This document shows positions 35,331 through 48,666 of a stretch of DNA of 64,000 nt, piece after piece. The notes below the pieces were generated by a model that was not told the DNA's origin, made no database searches, and worked only from the letters and a program-made list of their open reading frames with translations. The translations under genes were made by a program, and so were the position numbers. The DNA lies in assembly GCA_930367205.1 (NCBI GenBank), contig OV884012.1:55015239-55079238 (forward strand). The letters are read 5' to 3'. How positions within the stretch are numbered: position 1 is the stretch's first letter; each line of letters begins with the position of its first letter. Origin of the DNA: Acanthosoma haemorrhoidale (lineage: Eukaryota; Arthropoda; Insecta; Hemiptera; Acanthosomatidae).

Positions 35331-38157
35331 GGACAGAGGCTTGGGGAAGCAATTATTATTGAGGAGGTAGCGTTAGGAATCTTTGTTTGTAGTTGTCTTG
35401 TATATATGTGCTTATTTTAGTGTCATAGAAAAGTTTAAGTTTAAGTGTTTAAAAATTGTGTGCCACTATAATAATTAATGTTTTGTTATATAGAATATTG
35501 TATTTTTAATCATAAGTCTACATAAATTTTAATATGGATTGGTTCTGTGTTACCACTTGTTAATTCACTCAGTCATTAGTTATTGTTTAATGACATGATT
35601 GTAAATATTCTTGAGAATTAGAGTGAAGACAGTCCATGTTAAACAGAATAAATCCAGGCCTGGTGATTGTAAATAATAAGTATTCATATTTCTTATCTCC
35701 GCTTCTGCATATCCACTGTAATAAATTATTTGTGCATATGATCTAATTTGTTATTGATGTTCATAAGTTTTTCCTATTGTTTTATTAATAATAGTATACC
35801 ATATATTATATTATAGTGTTTGAAAAAGCGTCGATGGATATACCTCCCTAGAACATTCGTGAGCCACCACGAAATGCTACCTGGGGAACACTACAGCATG
35901 GTGCGTACCTCTCTCCTCGCCACCTCCATGTAAAATTACGGCCATATGAAGTCTTGATACCAACTTTCACCTCACCTGTAAAGACTAAGATAAACTCTCT
36001 TCCAGTTTTCTAAAGTCCAGAAGTAAAATTCACATGTTATGTGTGAACTGAAGCCTGGCCATTTTTTGAAATGTTGTAAGGAAAAGTCCACAGGCAGGAG
36101 CTCTAGTTTCACTAAGCCTTTTTATCACATTCCTCCTTGAAATGGAAACATTTCTGGGGGACGCATAGCGTTCTAAGAGCGTGTTTGACTCTATAGGCTA
36201 AGAACATTTAAATATTTTCCACGAACTCAAAAGTGTAAACATCAGTACCATGTACTGGTGTCTTTCTATTGTAGGTGTTTTTATCCACACCCCCCACCTA
36301 GCCTCCGTGCCCTAAGAATATAAAATGATATGTGTCATGTGGACTTGTTCTCCAGCCGGGATCTCGGTCGCAGGTTAATAACAGTTGGTAATATATTTAC
36401 TTATCCTACGCCCACTTTTCATGAATAATCATAGTGATGATGAAAACCGAGACAACTGAGACCCAAGCAAGTAGATCTTCTGACCTCACTAAGGTAAAAT
36501 GGTGGGCCATTTTTTTTCTGTCAGTACCTCTGAAATAAAACGTATTCCACATTATTGTAAAATATTTTTTAAATATGGTGATGGTACTGCTCATAGGTCA
36601 ATGGGTAATAATAGCTATGTTAGCAGCTCGGAATACCCTGTGAGTGAGTAAAGGCCTAATGTGAACGCACTGCTGTACAGCGGTGAAGGACGGGTATAAC
36701 CGTCGCGCCTTCAGGCAACTGCTTTAGGATTATTTGTCATGGTCAAAGGTTATATAAGCCTACATTTTTTTAAGGCATGTCAACCACAAAGGTCATTGTA
36801 AAACACATTTAGGGGTTCGTATAATATAAATTCCAGCACTTTGTACAGGCATTACGGAGGATAAACATTTAAAACGAAATCGGACCGAAATATGCAAAAA
36901 ACTAGCGGGCACACAAATTAATCAAATCTCTTCATTAACGACAGTGGTATAAATTTGATATATGTCTATCAGCTTGGCCGGTTTTGAATTATGGCATTGT
37001 GACAATTGAACAGGAAACAAAGTCAGGATCGTGTCTTTCTTTTATAAGATTTCTTAAGTCACAAATATGTACAAATAAATACACTTCATGAGGTTTGGAC
37101 AAAACATATCAGTTTTTTTCAACGGTTAAGGAAGCTCTGATATAAATATTGATTAGAGATACCACAAATATATAGTGCTAACACTATAAACTATCTGTTT
37201 AAACTGATATTTTTGTTAGTAAATATTAAATATTTTAATGTTTTGTTTTATCTTAAAGAAGTTTGCAGTGCTTTAGTGAATGAAATAAAGTAAAAGAAAA
37301 TTATTTTTAATTTGTTTACAATTTTTTCCTGAATAATTTATTTCAAAGAGGTCAATATAGCACATTTGTCATTTTTCCTTAGAATTATTGATTTATACTG
37401 AACGGGAAAACTACTGAAGTTTCTAAAAGTCACAAACTGGTCACTGCGTTGTGAAATAATAAAATATAAGAACCACCAGGGAGGAAAATTATATAGAAAA
37501 TAGAAGCACTTTTCACTATAATGTTTAAAAGAGCTTATTATGTTATTAACAACGTTAACAAATATAGTAATGTTTGGTTTGGTAAATATGTTTTGATTAG
37601 TATCAAGTCGCCGGTGCATGAAGCAATTAAACTTTCTGGAGTTACTGTTGGTTCCTCAGGGACACAAGGATTAGGTATCTCGTTAGGAAATGGATGAGGT
37701 CCAAATTTCGGCTAATGTTTTGTTTGAATAGCACTTCAATCCCATACAAACACATCATTGAAAAATAGATCAGTTTTATGCTCTTTATATTTCAACTTCT
37801 GATGCTTACGGAAAGAAGCTTAGGAAGACCCTTACTTTCATTCAAGTGTGGGGTGTTAGTTATTCACCTGTCTGTCTTTATTTACTAAGAAAGAGTTCAT
37901 ACAAATGGTTGTACTGATCTTGAATATCACAAGTATATGCCAAACTCATCGAAATGAACTGATAATTTTTGGCTAAAATATAACAACAAGAAGTATGGAA
38001 AAAAAAACCTAACTTTAGTATAGTAATATAAATGACGCCAAGTACTTTTTTTTCTCAATCTGTCAATAAGTTTTTTAGGCACTCATGTCGAGAGTCGACA
38101 TGTATTATATTTCACCTCCTTAGTCGTTATTTTTGTTTATGTACATTTTTGTTTTCA
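35331..38157. other. Anonymous AT-rich DNA with one short repeat
   Basis: ATGTCAACCACAAAGGTCAT at about 36778 recurs at 44757 and may be the end of a poly(A) retroposon. No coding region was recognised. Confidence 0.35.
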
Positions 38158-38260
38158 AATCTTTATTATGATAAAATTACAATATGTCTTATTGGGCAAT
38201 AAGTAATTGTATTCAACGTTCTCATTCATACCATATTTATAATTCTTTATTCACTCGCTC
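38158..38260 (-). mobile_element. Jockey-type element copy B, 3' UTR only
   Basis: About 100 bp (CTTTATTATGATAAAATTAC and onward, then TTATTGGGCAATAAGTAATTG) nearly matches the 3' end of copy A at 31001-31080 and, less closely, copy C at 46030. An extreme 5' truncation. Confidence 0.8.
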
Positions 38261-38484
38261 ATTCATACATTATTATACTGTAAACAAGTTTTCACCGGTA
38301 AAAAAATAAATAAAATATTGTTTAAAAAAGAAATAGTACAGACCCACTAGCTATATATATATCACATAGATTCACCATTTTGTTAGAGTCACCGAAAAAA
38401 GTTTGTTGAAGCGGCTATATAGATATAAAGCGGACAGACGGTATAACGGATAACAGATTCATGGAAATATAAATAATGCAATGT

Positions 38485-38790
38485 TTATACTGAAGGCAGT
38501 GAGATACCGACTGGGAGGAGCATATTCGGAGTGGTGGGGGTGAGCTGTGACGTCACGCAGCATCCCTGATCCAGTCGCGAGTGGGATGCCGGGTCGCTTA
38601 GCCGCACTTTTGGCGGCCGTCGCAGTTGCCGCAGCCTCGTCTGTAGTCGACAAGATACCTCTAGGTCAGTAAAAGTTATTATTGTATTGGTGATGTTGTA
38701 GGGGATGTAATAGAGCACGTATCTGGAAGTGCAGTGTCTAGATACCAGCCAAGCAACGCACTCTTTTGGCAGTAAGCTAGCATACATTCG
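38485..38790. promoter_or_regulatory. GC-rich island with CRE palindrome; possible promoter or exon
   Basis: About 38540-38660 is CpG-rich, unlike its surroundings, and contains TGACGTCA (38548-38555), the full CRE/ATF site. On the minus strand two overlapping frames stay open (38787-38485 and 38653-38459, the latter with the run TTDEAAATATAAKSAAKRPG, no ATG). An acceptor-like tgacctag lies at about 38673 on the minus strand. On the plus strand TATATAGATATAAAG precedes it at about 38416. Direction and gene cannot be decided. Confidence 0.3.
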
Positions 38791-41700
38791 AAAATAAAGT
38801 AAATTGCGATTAAAACTTATAGACTTCTCACCTATCTATAATGTGAACCTACAAAATAACAACTTTCAAACGTTGGAGGAAACATTAAAAAATTGTGTGC
38901 GTACGATTTCCGGGGTTTTAATTAAATTGTAGCCTCAAGTTTGAAAAATGAAATTTACTGTTGTAATCTAATAAAGTAGTTTTGTCAAAAATTACGATCA
39001 TCAATGATCTATATATATTAAAAAAATAGAATTATTATTAATTAAATAAAAACATTTCAAATGTAACTAACAACTTGATTTACCAATATTTCTAAATTTT
39101 GATTGACATGTTTTTCTTTAATGTTCACATTGAGTTTTTATGCAACAACGCAAAAAAAATAAATCAGACGTTTCAATATATGTACTGTAGAAACGTCTTA
39201 TCAGTTAACGTTCATTTATGTAAATATATCCTAGAGATAGTTAGGGCAATTGGTTTTAAAAATAAAGATGTGGATCAGGAGTTTTTGTAACTATATATAT
39301 AACAAAAGTTATAAAAAATTAACATTAAATATACGTGTATATGTATATATAAATATATCGTATCTGTAAATTCAATGAATAGATTTTAGAACATATATGA
39401 AACATGATTTTTAATACTTTGACCTGACAATCACACATATAATTTTAATATTGAATGCAATCGATAATATTGAAAGCTCTACATAACGTGTACCCAATCT
39501 TGACGGGTAAAAATCACGAACTAATTCGATAGTATATTTCCAAAACCTTTGGCCACAGACTGTTACCAAAGAAAGCAGTGTTCAGTGAAGAAGCGCAAAG
39601 TCCTAATGGGTGTTAAGTATTAGTGCGTTATTTGTTAACCACCAATTTAGTGATATTTAAACTGTGTTCATGTAACGAATAGGAGTAGTTTTGAAAATAT
39701 TGTTCGTCTGCTGAAAAATTAAGAGAAAAAAACAATAAAGCAAAAAAATTATAAACTAACGGTAAAAAGTTTCTGACTTATGTAAGTGTAAATGTAAATT
39801 TGATAGGTTAATTTTGATTTTTCCACTAATTAACTGTTTTTCCTCTCCATTTGTTTTTCTCTGAAAATAGGAATCGTACAATGGTTTTAATGCATAATTA
39901 AACACGCTTTTGTTTTCGTTAAGGGCATGTAAAAATGATTTTTGTTCTTGGATTATATTTATTTGACCACACAAAAAAAAAAATAGTTAAAGATAAATAT
40001 TGGTTCATGTCTATACTAAATTAAAAAAAAAAATTATATTTCATGGGAAATAAAAGAAATGATTTTAATTTAATTTTTTTCTACTTAAATTTACATTAAA
40101 ACACCCTTGCACGGATATATGTATTAAAATGGATATAAATTTGATTTTTACCAGGCTCTGTTATCAGACAATAATTTAATTTACTATTCAAAATAACATA
40201 CTGATTGAATTTTCCCATATATATAGTGAATGCTAGGAAAGGTCTTTGATCTCGTGTAATTGAGCCATGCTTAGTTGAGAGTAGTAGACAGCAGGCGGGG
40301 AACTAGCAACTAGCCAGCGTAGGCGGCCTACAACTTTATTTGCTCTTGAAGAGTTGTCAAACCGACGGACCACCCTCTCAGCAAGTCGATTTTCGAGTTG
40401 TCACCATCACATATTCACACAACTGGGGGTTTTTTATTGGCTTAGACGCACCACATCACAAATACGGCTTATTTGGCAAATTTTAAATCGAATATTGCCA
40501 TACCTTCGTAAAGCCAATGGTACCACTGGTGAATGCCATTCTTTAATCGAAAATAGTTTCATCATCATTGTATACTTCACCTATCTCAAATAACAAAAAA
40601 AACATGATAATGATGATAATAGTAAAATGAAAAAGCATAAAAAAATAAGAAGAGAAAAATAAAGCTGGCAAGGAACGGGCTACATCGTTAATGCCAATAG
40701 GTATTCCTTAATTGGTTCGGAGTAAGTTATACCAGCTTATAAATACTGCCCAGGAAAACTCGTAACCATTGTGCTTGCTCAGAAACCCAATGTGCAAGAG
40801 ATGAGGCGTTTTTTTATTGGAAAGAAATTCCAGTGTGGGCGCATTGCTTACATCAATGTGAAGAATGAGCGAAGAAGCTAATTATTTAAGATATTTGATG
40901 GCAATGGAGATGATTTCAATAATCCTCAAAGTTTATCAAAATTTTTTTAATTTTTTGACATGAGCTTCTTTTAATTAATAGCTTCTTTTTATGTTTACTT
41001 TGCATGGGTTTTCCATTGATACGTTCTATCGTTGTGTTAACCCTCAACATTTGTATTATTAATATAGTATTTAACTTATACATAATCAATTTTGTTTCTA
41101 TGTGGCTTATTTGCTTAGACCATTTTGAGTTCTATCAAATGTTTTTTCTCTAGTTAATTCATACCAATATTATTTATATTATTTTATTAACTTGTGATTT
41201 CATATATAGTCTTATTTCTTTTGATAGAGATTTTTCATTAGTAATATTTTTTAAATTTATACTGAAAAAGTATTCATTATAAGCATTGTGTGTGATTACG
41301 TTATCGGGTCAGGTTTGTTTACGTCCTCTTAAGGATTGAGAGCTGCCTAATGAACACTCTTCGCAGACAATTAGGTCAGTCACAGTCTTCCCATGAAGCC
41401 ACTGGGATGAAGACGTCTTTACCACTACCCACTTGTAGTTTTGGCTATTTTGACCACGTCGAGATTTTGAAAAGCCACTTAGATGCAAGTGTCCTTAGAG
41501 ATGCCCACTTGCATTTGCTATGATTTCGACCACATCGAAGTCCGGTCCTGCTACGTACGATTGCTCCGCTCAACCAGCTTTGGTCACGTAAATAGACAAG
41601 CGCTTTAGAGAATGTATTATTATTAATATTATCATTTAACTTGCTCATTTTTTATATTATAAACTCAGAAATATTTTCATCTATTTGTTAATTAGCATAA

Positions 41701-44700
41701 TTTTGACATCTTTATTTATCATAGCTATGACTTATTCATTATAATTTGTCTATTTTATTAAGGTTTAATTTCTTTTGTAAACTAAATAAATATCATGGTG
41801 ATCTGGATAATTTTGCGTTATATTGTGTCAACCCACATTACCCAGCATCTTATTGGCATAAGCTCTTGAGCTTCTCTTCGAAAGGTCCGACTACATTGCA
41901 CGTTGTCTAAAACAGTATATCTTATTAGATGGGTACAAAAAGAAACTTGGGCTCAAGCTTCACCAAAATAACTGGGTTCAATGGATTGTATTTTATATAA
42001 CTACTATTTAAGTGAATTTAAGATGAAGATATAATCAATTAACCAGGAGAAAGAACAGTGCACTGATGCAAAACAAAAAATTAACTTAGAGATAATTCAT
42101 TAAAATTATCAACTTCAGAATACAAGACAGAGTAACTATTGTAAGAACAAAAACAAACAAGGAAAAGTAGTTGATAATTGAAAATGAGATAAGAACAGGA
42201 ATTGGTTATGAGAAGTTGCATTGTCGCCCATGATTTAGGAGGATAACAATTTCCTTCTAAATTACCATAAAATGAATTTCAATTGACAAACCAAAGAAAA
42301 TAAGTTAATCAATAATTTTCATATCATACTAATATATTAAATGAGATATACTGCTGTGAGATAATACAACTATTTGTTATAAAACGGATTATAAATGGTT
42401 CATAAAGTTTGATATGCCGTATCCGTTTTAATCCATAAGATTAATTTGGTTTGAAACTTTTTCATTTTATCTGCACGTTTCAATTTTGGGGCCTCATTGG
42501 TTACTGCATTTCAGTAGGCTTTGAATTTAACGATTGCTTTATAATGAAAAAAAACAGGGCACCAAGATGAAGATATCGAATTTCAAATATTATAACGTTT
42601 GTTGGGTCTTTATAGGATCGTAACAACAAAACTACCTATAATATTTACTGAAGTATTTATTAATTTGAAATTTTGAGTTGAAAGTAGCAACACAAATTTC
42701 CTAGAAAAAAATAAACAAACATATCATTATCTGATCTGAACCAAAAAGTGTGATTGGCATTATTCAGGGCTATGTACGATAATTGATGTTTCTGGCTATT
42801 TGGTGTTCTGTTATGCATGCCAAACATTTCTTAGTTTTCCAATTTTTCGAGGGGATTTTAAATTTGGACTTTCCATAAGAAGATAAATCGTATAATATAA
42901 ATAAATTATAATTAAACATCTGTTCTTGGTTAGTAACATTTATTATTTAATAAAAGATACGTCAACTAGTTCATGAATTATAATATATGTATATATTATA
43001 TTATTTTTGTATCAATATACGAGTATATATATATATATATATATATATAGTATGAATGAAATTCCTTCTTTGCTACTGCATTACATAAATATGATATGGT
43101 TTTTAAAAAATCTAATGAGCTACTAAAAATTGAATGCTTCTGTATAATAAAAATCTACCATTATACCATCATTTTCATAGGTTCGGTATTATACAGTTAA
43201 TTTCCTTTCTAATACTACTAATTTTTTTTAAATAGGAATATCTCCGGAAATTGATAAGTTTCGAATATGAAAAGTTGTTAAATTTCGTACGAAATAGACT
43301 TTTGACACTTGATTTTGACGTTGAAATAAATTAAAGATAAAGCAATGTTGTTTTTTTTTGGCGTGAACGGGTCTTATACTTTACAGGTAATGTTTCCTGA
43401 AACCTTGACTAAATTTATTTTTTTTACTTAGACTTACCGTTCTTAAGGTATACATGGATTTTATTTATCATTGCCATCTCGTTATTTCACCAAAACTTTG
43501 ATAGAAATAAAGTGATTCAATATTGAAAGATTCGTACGCTGTTGTGTAACGTAGGCAAACACTTTATAGTAGTGTTATTAGCTTTTCAGATATTTAAGTA
43601 TGAGTTATTTTCTATGAGCGATTCTGTAAAAGGAGGGTTAAAACTTTGCATTTCATAACATCATCCCGCATTACTAAATTTTAGCACACTGTCTCGTACA
43701 AAATGCCCTGAACGTTTTATGTTACGCATTAGCTACTATACGTATATATTCCAGATCTGGTGCATATATTTCGCTAACCATTTCAAATAACTACATGCTC
43801 ATAATAGTAAAAAAATAATAACAAATATTTCAGTTATGTTTGAATATGTTATTTGCAGCCACATTGAATTGTGTCAAGCCATCCTGGTAGTTTTGTTCCA
43901 GGGGCTATAGAATTTTAGAACGTATCAATTCGAGCCACAAGCACTGTTGCATTGTTGATTGAACATTGAATAATTTACATCACCATTTTGTTGTTCAGTG
44001 GCAACATTGTCAACCTGTGTAGTACTGTATCTGTAACTTCCGAGGGTGAACCTTTGTGAAAGCTTCTCGTAACACATCACTCAGAAGTCCCCCTGCATAC
44101 TTCATTCACGAACCGTAACACTTTCCCACCATAATGTAGTTCTAGTGTTCATAAGTTTTGATGAATTTACCAAATTGGTTCTCCGCAAATGACGATTCTT
44201 AGTAAGCTGAAAAAAAATATATACGATTTGGAACCATATATGCATAACAACTTAATAACATTAAGATTCTGAGTACAAATCTTTGGAAGGACCACATTTT
44301 ATTTGAAGATTCAAATTGCGGTGTGCCTTTTCGTTATCCACTACGTTCTTTATTATTTTTCCTGTCGTCAAATGACTACTCACTTATGTAGTATGTACAC
44401 AATTCATGAAATTAGATAGAAACTAAGTGCTTTTTTGGTACCGAGCTATAGTGTAATGTTTCGGACCGGAAAAAAAAATTTGGCGAAAATGTTCGTGGGC
44501 CCTTAATTATGTATAAGTTAATAAATATATTTTTACATAAGTTTCTCTTATGAACTGTAATGCTTCTTAATTTGATTTAAAAAGGAACTTTATAACATAA
44601 AAAGGAGCGTTGAACTTTTAATGCTTATCTGATTTATGTCTTTTTAAAGACAATTTGTATCATTTGACGTAATTCCGGACTCCTGAAAGAAACCTGGAGT

Positions 44701-44720
44701 TTCAAGGAAGTAAGTGCGAA
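38791..44720. other. Long anonymous AT-rich region
   Basis: No gene or element was recognised in almost 6 kb. A (TA)13 microsatellite lies at 43024-43049. Short ORFs (for example 40354-40593 plus, 41445-41648 minus) have no family features. Confidence 0.35.
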
Positions 44721-44724
44721 TCCT

Positions 44725-45060
44725 GTTTTTTTTTTTTGTTTGTTTGATTAGGGTATGTCAACCACAAGGGTCATTGACATATTAACCTAATTGCTCTTAA
44801 TGTGTCTTTATAAAAATGTTCTTGGATAGTCATAGTAAAATGATCCAAACAACTCCAAAAATTAAAAAGCCCGTTCCACACTTTCCCACACTGTTGATAA
44901 AACGTTTCGTTACTAAAAAAACAGTAAGTGTGGTAACAAAAATCTAACAGGTTACATTGTGCGCATAAAATTAATTCAATTGGTTGGACATTTTGAAGAT
45001 AAACTACAAAACGCTGCTGAGTACGCTGTTTATATTTCATTTATAGTAAAATACTGGGGT
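44725..45060 (-). repeat. Retroposon-like unit ending in a poly(A)-rich tail
   Basis: On the minus strand the unit ends CAATGACCCTTGTGGTTGAC, then ATACCC, TAATCAAACAAAC and A12 (44727-44760), the look of a retroposon 3' end. The same end occurs at about 36778-36800 followed by TTAAAAAAA. An 89-codon minus frame (45040-44771) runs into this end but shows no domain I recognise. Confidence 0.35.
44955..45056 (+). repeat. Direct repeat pair, copy 1
   Basis: About 100 bp (ACATTGTGCGCATAAAATTA onward, ending TTTATAGTAAAATA) matches 45732-45833 at roughly 80%. Confidence 0.6.
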
Positions 45061-45731
45061 ATATGAGTTGATAAACGTTGGTTACTACAAAATAATAGTA
45101 GTAACACAATAAAAACCCAGTATTTCGTTTTTTGCTAATGTTGACAACATATTGAGGCTTAAAGAAATTAAAGGATATTTTCAAAAAAGTCCATAGAACA
45201 AAAAACTGAAATACAGATAGAATGTGATATGTTTAAGGTAAGTGAAATATTTTTTCTTTTTGTTTACACATAATAATATAATAAATATATTTTTTAAATA
45301 ACCCCAGAAAAAAAATAGCTGAGGCCACAACCATTTTTTTTTTAGTAGAAATATTTAAATTCTATTGGTACTGAACCAAAGGCAAAATCTGACTATAAGG
45401 TATTTAATTATTTAAACTTGTAATTGTTACGTAGTAGTTTTAGAATCAATTATTACTATTGGGGATGAAATACACTCAGCTGAAATTGTTCAGGTACGTG
45501 TATAATTTAGTTGATTTCTGTGATGTTACCTAATTCAACTGATGGTAATGTTTTGTACCTTGGTGAAATAATATTGGATTTATATGGAGAAATTTACAGA
45601 TAGAGAAGAGACTACTGGTCACGCTATGCAGCAATAACACACCAGCTCTAGCGCATAGCAACAATATTGCTGTGCACACAAAGGCGTTAACAATGATCAC
45701 GATACTGTGATGGGCCATGGCCTCTTAGAAG

Positions 45732-45833
45732 CTACATTGCGGGCATAACATTCATTCAATTGGTCGGAAATTTTAAAAATAAACTTCAAAACGTTTCAAA
45801 GTATGCTGTTTACATTTCAATTATAATAAAATA
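45732..45833 (+). repeat. Direct repeat pair, copy 2
   Basis: Starts ACATTGCGGGCATAACATTC and ends TTATAATAAAATAAC. It is the diverged partner of 44955-45056. Its last 20 or so bases are repeated again immediately (TTTCAATTATAATAAAA). Confidence 0.6.
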
Positions 45834-46029
45834 ACGTGATCATTTCAATTATAATAAAAAAACTTTTACATCTATGAAGCCCAATCTCAGAACTTATTTC
45901 AAGTTTAAAGTCAGTAGTTTTTTTTTTAATGGCTGGAACATATTCAATACTATAATGCTAAAAGAATAAACAATTTCAACGCCCTTCATTTTTTTTACAC
46001 CTTAATCAGTTTTTTTATTTATTCATAAA

Positions 46030-47115
46030 CAACTTTATTAAGATGAAATTACAATCTGCCTTAATACTTAATAGGCAATAAATAATCGCACATTCATACA
46101 ATACAGCTCAGGGGCCCCCCAAGTCCACATTGTTGTTGCCTCCCTCACATGCGAAAGAGGAAGCGGAGTCTTGGGAAGTCCCCGACTCTCCCCCACCAGC
46201 CATGCCACCGAATACGAGTGAGGCCGACGAAGAGCGCGAGAGCCACATACGCTCAGGACATGATTGGAGAAACTGGCCATTGCCAGGACTCCCACTGTTA
46301 CGCATTTATAGGAGGTCACGAGGCCACTTCCGTTTCAGTCTCTGAGGAGGATTATAGGGATGAGTGGAGCAGTGCAATGGCTGCGCTACGGGATTAGGGT
46401 GGTTGGATAGGTTACTATGGAATTTCGTGAATTTGGAAGGGATGAGTTCAAGAATGTAGGGTATATTAAGATCATTATGAAGGGTTTTGTCGCTGACGTA
46501 ATAGGGGGCATTTACTATTGTTCTCAGGACTTTTGATTGAAAGGATTGGATGCGCTTGATGTTCGACTTTTTTGCTGTCCCTCATAGCTCTATTCCGTAT
46601 TCCAGATTGGCTTAAGTATAACTTTGTAAATAAGTAGTTTATTTTCTATTGAGAGATGGGATGTCCTTCGAAGTAGTCTGTACAGTTGTCCAAAGCGTAT
46701 GTTTAGTTCTTGTCTTTTTAGCCTCGTGTGTGGGTTCCATGTCAGTTTTGTTGAGATGGAAGCCTAAATACCGTACTAACTCGGATACAGGGAGAGGAAT
46801 AGAATTAAAATAAACTAGTGGACAAGTCTTGCGACAAAGGGTGAAGGTAATGCGGGAGCATTTTGCTTCATTAACTTTGATCCGCCATTGATTGCACCAA
46901 TACTCGATCTCATCAATGTGTTTTTGAAGGTTATGGGATGCTATGTCGGGATCTGCGTGGGATGACAAGACTGCAGTGTCATCTGCAAATGTGGCCAAGA
47001 AGGTATTGGGAGTAGAGGGGACATCAGCAGTGTATAGGTTATAGAGGATGGGACCCAGGACGCTGCCCTGTGGAACTCCTGCTTTTATGGGATAGTAGTT
47101 AGAATATTCTAAACC
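46030..47115 (-). mobile_element. Jockey-type element copy C, 5'-truncated, frameshifted
   Basis: Minus strand from about 47110: AGVPQGSVLGPILYNLYTA (RT block), then the catalytic box ATFADDTAVLSSH (about 46985), EYWCNQWRIKVNEAKC, LVRYLGFHLNK, then frameshifted thumb and C-terminal parts equivalent to copy A, and a 3' UTR ending TCTTAATAAAG at about 46036. It reaches further 5' than copy A but has stops and frameshifts from about 46740 downward. The FADD catalytic box is the Jockey form of YADD. Confidence 0.9.
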
Positions 47116-47119
47116 ACAG

Positions 47120-48435
47120 TGGAGTCAGTTAAATTAAAAAATAAAAACAATAACAAACACTAAATACTCTAGCCTTGTAGGTTGTACAGGTGAAACACAA
47201 TAAGGGACCTGGTGATTTACTGTGTATTTTTAGTAAAACCCATGGCACAGTGTATTTTTAGAAGATAATAATTTCCTTATACATACAATATTTATTCAAT
47301 TCAGGACTGCAATATAATTTTAGCCTGACGGTTAGTTACTAACAGAAAAAATAATAATGATTTCGACTTTGACTGCTAAGACACAAGAATAATTTTTAAA
47401 GGAACTTGACATTTCTTGACGGTGCATCTAATAAGCCTTAGCAGCCTTCAAAATAATTCACAAGCACAGCATTGAGAATCTATTATTAATGAGATTGTTA
47501 ATGGTCAGTTTAGAAGCCTGGAGCAGTTGGCTAATGATGTTAGAGTTAGAGACTAGAGGTGAAGTTGTCTGACGGCGATCGGGGCTGCTAGTTAGACTCC
47601 TACATGTAACTAGTTACACAACTACTTCTCTCATTTATCATTTCCCTTGGCTGCTCCTTCTGTTTGCCTTCGTATCCGTCAGCTGCTCAAAGTTTATCCC
47701 GCCTCGCACCACCGGCTCTTCTGTCAGTTTGTTACCGGTCGGTCACTGCTGTACATACTCTTATGAACGTGGACAGGACCTTACCGCATGATGAGTTGTC
47801 TATCCACCAAATGGTGTTCCTGATACTCCGACGTGGTTGCGCCACTTATAGTTTCTAACTACTCATAGTTAATGAAGTAGCACATTTCTAATGCTAACAA
47901 ATGTTGGCCTTCCGATCTAAAAAGAGACCTTATAACGTATTAAGATGCTCTTTACTTAAAAACAATCAATAGAACAAAAAATGAAGTTACACTATGGGCA
48001 TAACTAAACAATCTACTATTCTTTTTATGTGTTAATAATTAAGGTTTCCGAATCTTCTTGTCCTTGACCGAATCCCGCGTTCAAGATTTCTGGGAGATAC
48101 TTCCAAAAAGCAATGACTCTGATCCGAATTGTTATGTAATAAAATAGGCGGTACATTATGAATTGATCATTTTATTAGAATAAACAAAAACAGTTAATAA
48201 TTTCTAGAATTCATGGACATTTGGGGGAAAAACCCATTAAATTTCAATTGTACAGGAAAACTAAGAGAGCATTCACAAGCCAATGAACAGCATAATTATT
48301 AACCATTTATTAAAGTACTTGAAATAGAGGGTACTAACTGAAGGCCATCCATAGACACCACATAGTTCCGGAGTACGACACGTACCACTCTAACTCTTGG
48401 CACCCACTGGTCGGCTCTCCTTTCACAGGGTTCTT
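47120..48435. other. Anonymous region
   Basis: No gene supported. A 64-codon plus frame at 47664-47858 in a GC-richer patch has no recognisable motif. Confidence 0.3.
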
Positions 48436-48446
48436 TTTGCTGACCA

Positions 48447-48655
48447 GCTGAAGGTGAGCCTCATTACCTAGTGTTTGTATGTGTTTTATTGGACTTTTAA
48501 CTTCAAAAAGAAAATGTATTATATTTATGCACTCCTTCGAATACATCTGTGTATGCAGCACAAGGAGAAATATGTAAACCCAAATTTATTTATTTATTTT
48601 TGTCCATTGTATACTTATTAATAAAGAGGTTATGATATTAAAAAAAAAAAAAAAA
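48447..48655 (+). mobile_element. Retroposed transcript fragment with poly(A) tail and 11-bp target duplication
   Basis: A 209-bp insert ends in AATAAAGAGGTTATGATATT followed by about 16 A (to 48655). TTTGCTGACCA occurs directly before the insert (48436-48446) and directly after the A tail (48656-48666). This is the full signature of an RNA copied in by non-LTR retrotransposon machinery. The insert has no RT sequence and no clear internal Pol III boxes, so it may be the 3' UTR of a host mRNA (a 5'-truncated processed pseudogene) or the 3' end of an unknown SINE or LINE. Confidence 0.75.
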
Positions 48656-48666
48656 TTTGCTGACCA

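Noticed and set aside
38459..38653. Complete small gene (64 codons) on the minus strand
   Set aside because: The frame starts at TTG, with no ATG; kept only as part of a possible promoter or exon island.
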